In this document: positions 40,525 through 45,812 of the stretch, piece by piece
Numbering within the stretch: the first letter of the stretch is position 1
Layout of the letters: every line of letters begins with the position of its first letter
Assembly: GCA_016709305.1 (NCBI GenBank)
Contig: JADJNA010000035.1
Location: 1-45,812, forward strand
Length of the DNA: 45,812 nt
Direction of reading: 5' to 3'
From: Candidatus Villigracilis saccharophilus
Lineage (GTDB): Bacteria > Chloroflexota > Anaerolineae > Anaerolineales > Villigracilaceae
Translations under genes and position numbers: made by a program
Notes under the pieces: model-generated
Told to the model about the DNA's origin: nothing
Databases searched by the model: none
Seen by the model: only the letters and a program-made list of their open reading frames with translations

Positions 40525-41541
40525 ATGAACCAACAAAATCCCATCATCGAAGGCAGCAAGGCAACCATTATTTGGAAAGGCAAGACCGCCCCGCATGTCA
40601 TTGACGACATTCATTTTTGGGATGATGCGCCTCAAAAAATGAAGCGCATCGAAAAGGGTTTATGGGCATACTCTCTCGAACTTCCAGCCGATGCTTATCT
40701 TGAATATTCCTTTTATGAACCGCGCACAAAAACACGGGTTGAAGATCCATTGAACAGCAATACGGTTTTTAACGGCATCGAGCATTACAACCATTTCTTT
40801 TACATGCCAGACCATTCCCCCACGGAACTCGTGGTTAAAAAGAAGAACGTGAAACGCGGAAGGGTAACCCAGCACCTGGTTGATACGTGGATGCTCGCGG
40901 ATGGCGGGGAACGTGAGGTATATCTTTATCATCCGCCCGTCAGCGGACCCGTTCCCCTGCTGGTGGTCTACGACGGCACGGATTATCTCAAACGCGCCAT
41001 GCTCAACGTGATCGTTGATAATCTCATTCACGAAAAGCGCATTCAGCCGATCGCCATGGCATTCGTACAAAACGGAGACGATCATCGTGGCGTGGAATAC
41101 GCCTGCTCGGACGCGACCATCATGTGGCTCGACAACATCATTTTGCCGCTGGCACGCAAGAAATTAAATCTGGTGGATGTCCGTGAACAGCGCGGCGCAT
41201 ACGGCGTGCTTGGCGCATCCTTTGGCGGATTAATGTCCATGTACACGGGTCTGCGAATGCCTGAAATTTTTGGGAAGGTCATCAGCCAGTCAGGTGTGTT
41301 CGAATCTGAAGGGCGGGATTTCGCGGCAGTGGACCTGATCCGCGCCAAACGATCACGCGAGATCAAGATCTGGATGGACATCGGTCATTTTGACTGGCTG
41401 TTGGAAGATAATCGCCGCCTGCGGCCCATTCTGCTTGAAAATGGATACGATGTCACCTACCGCGAATTCAGCGGCGGTCATAACTATACCTGCTGGCGCG
41501 ATGAAGTCTGGCGGGGCCTCGAACATTTATTTGGGATGTAG
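40525..41541 (+). CDS. Enterochelin-esterase-like hydrolase
   Basis: 338 residues of the esterase D/Fes-like group. Residues about 10 to 110 form an N-terminal immunoglobulin-like domain of the type found in Fes and glycogen-branching enzymes (GLWAYSLELPADAYLEYSFY, ending DPLNSNTVFNG). The catalytic domain has REVYLYHPPVSGPVPLLVVYDG, the nucleophile GVLGASFGGLMSMY, an acid in WMDIGHFDWLLEDN and the His in FSGGHNYTCWRDE. No signal peptide, so it is cytoplasmic. It probably cleaves an ester or trilactone-type compound. It ends 12 bases before the convergent ABM gene with no terminator between. Confidence 0.85.
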   Translation: MNQQNPIIEGSKATIIWKGKTAPHVIDDIHFWDDAPQKMKRIEKGLWAYSLELPADAYLEYSFYEPRTKTRVEDPLNSNTVFNGIEHYNHFFYMPDHSPTELVVKKKNVKRGRVTQHLVDTWMLADGGEREVYLYHPPVSGPVPLLVVYDGTDYLKRAMLNVIVDNLIHEKRIQPIAMAFVQNGDDHRGVEYACSDATIMWLDNIILPLARKKLNLVDVREQRGAYGVLGASFGGLMSMYTGLRMPEIFGKVISQSGVFESEGRDFAAVDLIRAKRSREIKIWMDIGHFDWLLEDNRRLRPILLENGYDVTYREFSGGHNYTCWRDEVWRGLEHLFGM

Positions 41542-41553
41542 TGCATTCTAAAA

Positions 41554-41856
41554 CTAAACTGGATTCGAAAATCTCATTTCGTAATGTTCCACTACTGGGA
41601 ATGGATCATAGAAATGATGCAATCGCTTTTTCCATTCCTGATATTCGCTTGATCCACGAAATCCAATCGTATGCGCTTCCAGAGTTTCCCATTGAACAAG
41701 TAACAAATACCGATTTTGTTTTTCCAAACAATGCTGCAACTGATGTGACACATATCCCGCCATACCGGCGATAATGCCAGACGCATCGCAAAACGCGGAT
41801 TCAAATTCCGTTTCTTTCCCAGAAATTATATCCATAATAACGACTTCCAATATCAT
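41554..41856 (-). CDS. ABM-fold monooxygenase-like small protein
   Basis: 100 residues from the ATG at 41856: MILEVVIMDIISGKETEFES, then IIAGMAGYVSHQLQHCLEKQ, YLLLVQWETLEAHTIGFRGS and YQEWKKRLHHFYDPFPVVEHYE. This is the dimeric ferredoxin-like antibiotic-biosynthesis-monooxygenase fold, used in heme degradation and quinol oxidation but also in proteins of unknown role. The frame is open further upstream to 41952, but that part lies inside trpA. The ATG overlaps the trpA stop in ATGA, with AAGGA about ten bases upstream, so it is the last gene of the trp operon here. Confidence 0.8.
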   Translation of the reverse strand: MILEVVIMDIISGKETEFESAFCDASGIIAGMAGYVSHQLQHCLEKQNRYLLLVQWETLEAHTIGFRGSSEYQEWKKRLHHFYDPFPVVEHYEMRFSNPV

Positions 41857-42636
41857 TTTTTTGATTCCTTTTTCAACGCGCCTCGAAACTCCGCCGAAAA
41901 CTGCTTCGCTGTTTCTACAGGCATTTGACTCTCCCCGATCGTTTTCACGCATGCCGACCCGACAATAACTCCATCCGCAAGCTGGCCAACCTGCCTCGCT
42001 TGTTCAGGCGTGCCAATGCCAAACCCCACACACACAGGTACGGACGTGTGATCTCGCACACGTTGAATCAAATCGCCAAGTCCATCAGAAATGGCAGTAC
42101 GCGCACCCGTCACACCAGTAACCGAGACAAGATAAATAAATCCCTTTCGCGTTACGCGCAATCGATTCCATTCGTTCATTCGGCGATGTCGGTGCGAGCA
42201 TTTGGATCAACGGCATATCTCCCACCAAGGTTTGAAACTCACCTGCTTCTTCCAATGGCAAATCAGGAATGATGAATCCATCCGCGCCAGCCTCGTGCGC
42301 ATCATGGACAAATTTCTCCAGTCCATACGCCAGCATGGGGTTGAAATATCCCATCAAAATAAACGGAATCGTCACACCGCGTTTGCGCAACTCCGCAACT
42401 GCCGCGAGCGACTTCTTGACTGTAATTCCATGTTCCAATGCAACTTGCGTGGCTTGCTGAATCACAGGCCCATCCGCCAGCGGATCGGAGAACGAAAGCC
42501 CCACCTCGATCAAGTCCGCGCCATTTTTGGCGAGTGCTTCGATCACATCAATGGACGTTTCTAAGTCAGGGTAGCCCAAGGGGAAATAGGGCATGAAGAT
42601 CGGTTTGTTAGCAAAAGCAGATTCAATTCGATTCAT
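41853..42636 (-). pseudogene. trpA: Tryptophan synthase alpha chain, frameshifted
   Basis: Cleaves indole-3-glycerol phosphate to indole. The first part (42636 down to about 42145) has MPYFPLGYPDLETSIDVIEA, the catalytic Glu in ADLIEVGLSFSDPLADGP, and FILMGYFNPML and GFIIPDLPLEEAGEF with the catalytic Asp. The second part, in another frame, continues at GFIYLVSVTGVTGAR, PVCVGFGIGTPEQAR and ADGVIVGSACVK. The join falls at AAAGGG (plus 42142-42147), where one extra G explains the shift. All active-site blocks survive on both sides, so this is either a very young mutation or a base-call error. SD GAGGTCTCG precedes the ATG. The TnpB element lies just upstream, between trpB and trpA. Confidence 0.88.
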
Positions 42637-42654
42637 CGAGACCTCGGCAAGAAA

Positions 42655-42675
42655 CTCCCTGCTTTAGCAGTGGAG
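42655..42675. repeat. Left-end hairpin of the TnpB element
   Basis: CTCC-CTGC-TTTA-GCAG-T-GGAG: two perfect 4-bp stems, a TTTA loop and a single bulged T. It lies 19 bases upstream of the trpA ATG (on the other strand). Confidence 0.75.
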
Positions 42676-42746
42676 AGGGATAGCCGCTGGCGATGTACTT
42701 TCGCCAGAGCAGTTTCAATAGATTGGAACTTCGGTATGATCACGCC

Positions 42747-43845
42747 ATGAAATTGATCGCTCAAATAAAACTCCTGCCTACGCCTGAACAAGCGCAAGCC
42801 CTTCGTAAAACTCTTGAGGTTGCAAACGCCGCCTGCAATTACATCAGCCAACAGGCCTGGGATAGTCAGACATTCAAACAATTTCAATCCACAAACTTAC
42901 GTATTACGCTGTCAAGGAAATGTTTGGCTTGACCGCACAGGTGGTTGTGCGTTGCATCTCGAAAGTTGCAGATGCTTATAAGCTGGATAGAAAAGTCAAA
43001 CGTACTTTCAAGCCGCATGGCGCGATTGCTTTTGATGACCGCATCCTGACCTACAAACTGGACAGGATGGAGTTGAGCCTCTGGACCGTAGAGGGCAGAC
43101 AAAGATGTCCTTTGCCTGCGGAAAACGCCAGCTTGAATTGCTCAAAGGCCAGCATGGGAAAGCGACTTGTGTCTGGTCAAAGGTAGGTTTTTTACCTGAT
43201 GGTTGTCTGCGGTGGAGACACCCAAGCCAATTGACGTGGAAGGGGTGTTGGGGTGGATCTGGGTCTTGTCCAGATCGCCGCAACTTCGGACGGTGGCGGG
43301 TTCAGCGGCGCGGCGATCGAAGATAACCGCCGAAAGTTTGGACATCGCAGAAGCAATTTGCAAAAGAAACAGACCAGATCCGCCACACGAAAACTCAAGA
43401 AAAATATCTGGCGTTCAATCCCGTTTTCAAAAACAACCAACCACCGAATCAGCAAAATTCTCGTACAGATTGCGTATGACACTCATCGAGCGATCGCCTT
43501 GAAGAAGTGGGCGGTATCCGTGAGGCTCTCGTAAAAGGACGCAAGCAGAGAGCGAGACATGCCAATTGGTCGTTCTACCAACTGAGGCAGTACATCGTTT
43601 ACAAAGCCGAGCGCGTGGGGGTTCCTGTGATCTTCGTTGATCCAAGAAACACCTCGCGCACCTGCCCCGAATGTGGTTGTGTTGATAAAGCCAATCGTAA
43701 GTCTCAATCTGTTTTCCTTTGTAGCGCTTGCAACTTCTCTGGCAATGCGGACAGAGTAGCGGCTGTGAATATCGCAGTCAGGGCAGAAGTAAACCTGCCA
43801 ATGGTCTCGAACCTTCGTGTTCAGGGACAAAGCCCCCTGCTTTAG
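42747..43845 (+). pseudogene. tnpB: TnpB (IS605 OrfB) RNA-guided nuclease, multiply frameshifted
   Basis: Fragments in changing frames give a near-complete TnpB. The N-terminus is KLIAQIKLLPTPEQAQALRK, ANAACNYISQQAW; then HKLTYYAVKEMFGLTAQ, ISKVADAYKLDRKVKRTFKP; then FACGKRQLELLKGQHGKA; VETPKPIDVEGVLG; the first RuvC Asp in VDLGLVQIA; then ALVKGRKQRARHANWSFYQL, VIFVDPRNTSRTCPECGCVD and LCSACNFSGNADRVAAVNIA with the zinc finger and last RuvC Asp. The frame changes at about 42885, 43100, 43190-43205, 43250 and 43500, each explained by loss of about one base. The RuvC Glu region (ALEEVGGIRE) falls on the last break. Five or more breaks make an active product unlikely unless they are sequencing errors. 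The stop TAG lies inside the right-end hairpin. Confidence 0.85.
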
Positions 43846-43853
43846 CTGTGGGG
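43833..43853. repeat. Right-end hairpin of the TnpB element
   Basis: CCCC-CTGC-TTTA-GCTG-T-GGGG, the same design as the left end with one mismatch in the inner stem. It contains the tnpB stop codon (43843-43845). Confidence 0.75.
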
Positions 43854-43884
43854 TTCGTTTACAGATTCCTCGCAATTCGATACT

Positions 43885-43922
43885 CGATATTGGATACTCG
43901 AATATCGAATTATCCAATATCG
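43885..43922. repeat. 12-bp perfect inverted repeat at the trpB stop codon
   Basis: CGATATTGGATA (43885-43896) and its complement (43911-43922) around a 14-base spacer. A second inverted repeat, ATTCGATA (43875-43882) and TATCGAAT (43903-43910), is interlaced with it, so two alternative hairpins can form. The right arm is the end of trpB including its TAA. It may act as the trpB mRNA 3' hairpin. Confidence 0.7.
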
Positions 43923-45106
43923 CCCAACTCTTTAATCACCGTATTCAAATCCTTATCCCCTCGCCCCGAAAGATTGACCAGAATCACCTGATCTTTCCGC
44001 ATGGTCGGAGCGCGCTTGATCACTTCCGCCACGGCATGCGATGACTCTAATGCGGGAATAATCCCTTCGGTATGGCACAAGGTTTGGAAAGCGCTCAACG
44101 CTTCCGTATCCGTTGCGGATGTGTAAAAGGCGCGTTCGTTATCGCGCATCATGGCGTGTTCAGGGCCAACTGCTGCATAATCCAACCCCGCAGAGACAGA
44201 ATGTGTCTCGGCAATTTGTCCATCTTCATCCTGCAAAACATAAGTTCGCGTTCCGTGAATCACTCCCACTCTTGCTTTAGTCGCATCGCCAAAACGAGCG
44301 GCGTGTTTGCCTGAAGCAATTCCACTTCCTCCTGCTTCGACACCGATCAACTCAACCTGTTCGTCGTCCACAAATCCGCTGAAGACACCGATCGCATTTG
44401 ACCCGCCGCCCACACAGGCGATGACCGTGTCAGGCAAACGTCCCACATCACGCAGCATTTGTTCGCGTGCTTCAATTCCGATCACCGATTGAAACTCGCG
44501 CACGATGGTCGGGTATGGATGCGGTCCCAGCGCCGAGCCAAGCAGATAATGCGTGTCACGCACATTCGTCACCCAATCGCGGATGGCTTCATTGATGGCG
44601 TCTTTCAACGTCTGCGTACCCGACGTCACGGGACGCACTTCCGCGCCAAGCAATTTCATACGGAAGACATTCGGTTCCTGCCGCGCAATATCCACCACGC
44701 CCATGTACACCACACATTCGAGTCCGAGCAACGCAGCGGCGGTTGCGGATGCCACGCCGTGCTGTCCCGCGCCTGTCTCGGCGACGACGCGCTTCTTCCC
44801 CATGCGCTTGACGAGCAAGGCTTGTCCCAATGCGTTGTTGATCTTATGCGCTCCCGTGTGCGCCAGGTCTTCGCGCTTCAAATAAATTTGTGCGCCGCCC
44901 AATTGTTCCGACAATCTTTTTGCATAGGTCAACGGCGTGGGTCGGCCCACGAACGACGCCAGCAGACCTTCATACTCGCGCCTGAAGGCCGGGTCTTTTT
45001 GCGCATCCACGAACGCCTGCTCCAACTCAATGAGCGCGGGCATCAATGTTTCGGGTACGAACTGTCCGCCATACGGGCCAAATTTTGGGGGTAATAATGT
45101 TGTCAT
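43910..45106 (-). CDS. trpB: Tryptophan synthase beta chain
   Basis: 398 residues from the ATG at 45106 (TTLLPPKFGPYGGQFVPETL after the Met). It condenses indole with serine using pyridoxal phosphate. The cofactor Lys is in KREDLAHTGAHKINNALGQA, followed by ETGAGQHGVASATAAALLG, the phosphate-binding loop CVGGGSNAIGVFSGF, GVEAGGSGIASGKHAARFGD and the C-terminal LVNLSGRGDKDLNTV. This is the TrpB1-type length and pattern that pairs with TrpA. It is fully intact, unlike its neighbours trpF and trpA. The start is set by the family and by CGAGG four bases upstream; an open frame to 45160 is not used. The spacing CGAGGTCTC before the ATG is shared with trpA. Confidence 0.96.
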   Translation of the reverse strand: MTTLLPPKFGPYGGQFVPETLMPALIELEQAFVDAQKDPAFRREYEGLLASFVGRPTPLTYAKRLSEQLGGAQIYLKREDLAHTGAHKINNALGQALLVKRMGKKRVVAETGAGQHGVASATAAALLGLECVVYMGVVDIARQEPNVFRMKLLGAEVRPVTSGTQTLKDAINEAIRDWVTNVRDTHYLLGSALGPHPYPTIVREFQSVIGIEAREQMLRDVGRLPDTVIACVGGGSNAIGVFSGFVDDEQVELIGVEAGGSGIASGKHAARFGDATKARVGVIHGTRTYVLQDEDGQIAETHSVSAGLDYAAVGPEHAMMRDNERAFYTSATDTEALSAFQTLCHTEGIIPALESSHAVAEVIKRAPTMRKDQVILVNLSGRGDKDLNTVIKELGDIG

Positions 45107-45121
45107 GAGACCTCGATAATT

Positions 45122-45181
45122 AGAGAATAGAGAGTAGAAAATGGTTTTTGAACTGAGCAAGGTGACTACTCACTATTCTCT
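45122..45181. repeat. Long imperfect inverted repeat between trpB and trpF
   Basis: AGAGAATAGAGAGTAG (45122-45137) pairs with 45166-45181 at 15 of 16 positions across a 28-base loop. The right arm is the end of trpF and supplies its TAG stop, so the last residues (VENSE) are encoded by the repeat. Confidence 0.7.
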
Positions 45182-45795
45182 ACTCTCCTGACTTCTTTTA
45201 CAAACGCCTTCATCTTGTCCGCATCTTTCTCACCCGGAGCTGATTCAATGCCAGAGGCAACGTCCACACCCCAGGGGTTGACTCTGCCAACCGCATCCGC
45301 GACATTCTCTGGTGTCAATCCGCCTGCCAGTAGCAGCGGATATTTCTTCGCCAAGTTCCGCCGCAGCAGACCAATCCGCTGTGACTCCGCTTCCGCCGTA
45401 CATGCCTTTGACAGCCGCATCCACTAAAAATGCAGGGACACCATTGTGTTCATAACCTGTGATGTCCACTGGAATTCCACGAAAGGCTTTGAACGCACGC
45501 GGAGCAAGTTGAGCAAACATCTCTGGCGTTTCATCACCGTGGAGTTGAGCCAGATCGAGTGAGCAGGTATCCAAGATATTCTTCACTTCAGCCACTGAAT
45601 AATTCACGAACACACCGACCCGTTTTATGTGCGGATGTTCGCGTTTCAAAACAGAAGTAATTTCCGCACAGATTTCCTTCTCAATAAAACGTACACCTTT
45701 GGGGTAAAAGTTAAATCCAAGATAATCGGCGCCCGCGTCAATGGCGGCGAGGTGTCTTTCAAGGTTTTGATTCCGCAGATTTTTATGATGGTCAT
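45166..45795 (-). pseudogene. trpF: Phosphoribosylanthranilate isomerase, frameshifted twice
   Basis: Third step of tryptophan synthesis. The start ATG at 45795 gives TIIKICGIK with the catalytic Cys. The frame breaks near 45765-45768 (A-run one base short) and continues as HLAAIDAGADYLGFNFYPKG, REHPHIKRVGVFVN, LDLAQLHGDETPE and VDAAVKGMYGGSGVTADWS with the catalytic Asp. A second break near 45353 (one extra base) leads to LAKKYPLLLAGGLTPENVAD and GVDVASGIESAPGEKDADKM. All family blocks are present over the three pieces. The bases ATGA at the start suggest overlap with a preceding gene, whose last codons would read GQTR and stop; trpC is the usual neighbour, but it lies outside the window. 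Confidence 0.85.
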
Positions 45796-45812
45796 CTTGT
45801 TTGCCCCGTCAT

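Larger units (their letters stand above)
42655..43853 (+). mobile_element. IS200/IS605-type element with tnpB only (IS1341-like), decayed
   Basis: Element of about 1.2 kb inserted between trpB and trpA, opposite in direction. Near-identical 21-base hairpins mark the two ends (42655-42675 and 43833-43853), as in single-strand-transposing IS605 elements, and there are no target duplications or terminal inverted repeats. Only tnpB is present and it is frameshifted, so movement would need TnpA from elsewhere. The exact cleavage points were not fixed. The right end should also encode the 3' part of an omega/re-RNA guide, with the guide taken from sequence beyond 43853. Confidence 0.8.

Noticed and set aside
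43870..43925. Repeated GATA/TCGA pattern as a CRISPR or tandem array
   Set aside because: It is two interlaced inverted repeats. There are no regular spacers or direct repeat units, and no cas genes are present.
1..45812. tRNA, rRNA or riboswitch genes
   Set aside because: No cloverleaf, rRNA segment or known riboswitch core was recognised by eye in the gaps. A covariance-model scan (tRNAscan/Infernal) would be decisive.

Overview
The window looks like a piece of a Chloroflexota (probably Anaerolineae) chromosome. I infer this from protein style and gene content: no genus can be fixed without a search. Useful signs are the ori-type block rpmH-rnpA-yidD-yidC-jag with parA-parB, a CpaE/CpaF pair, several soluble two-component proteins, Ser/Thr-kinase signalling and an IS200/IS605-type TnpB. 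A heme A synthase suggests an aa3-type oxidase and so aerobic or facultative respiration. There is no stretch over 300 bases without a gene.

Layout. 1-7650 is read on the plus strand: a 5'-truncated, frameshifted gene that joins a roadblock-like domain to an IS200-transposase-like fold, then polA, a large TPR protein and ctaA, separated by clear hairpin terminators. 7733-35926 is entirely on the minus strand. It holds a DsbA-like protein; an operon running XRE regulator, TPR, GNAT, alpha/beta hydrolase; a signalling and secretion block (two histidine kinases, a response regulator, CpaE, a small protein, CpaF); an operon of PfkB-type kinase, parA, parB and an amidohydrolase; the conserved rpmH-rnpA-yidD-(PQQ lipoprotein)-yidC-jag operon; a GT-C-like membrane protein; and adenosine deaminase with an M20 amidohydrolase. 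It ends with a tight phospho-signalling cassette: Ser/Thr kinase with an eight-blade propeller, PP2C phosphatase, DnaJ-VWA protein, zinc-ribbon FHA protein, an 80-residue protein, an OmpR-type regulator and a 37-residue membrane protein.

36182-41541 is read on the plus strand: metallophosphoesterase, ParB/sulfiredoxin-fold protein, DapA-family aldolase, a LipM-like octanoyltransferase, a saccharopine-dehydrogenase-like reductase and an esterase. 41554-45795 is a minus-strand tryptophan operon (trpF, trpB, trpA, then a small ABM-fold protein). A decayed TnpB element lies on the plus strand between trpB and trpA. trpF, trpA and tnpB all carry frameshifts in or near short homopolymers, whereas the preceding 41 kb is almost free of them. 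Either this end is poorly polished sequence or the operon is decaying.

The most interesting items are the roadblock/IS200-like fusion that has lost the HUH histidines, the kinase-phosphatase-J/VWA-FHA cassette with its overlooked 37-residue membrane protein, the MshEN-like kinase beside an incomplete Tad/Cpa set, and three strong palindromes that sit on stop codons.
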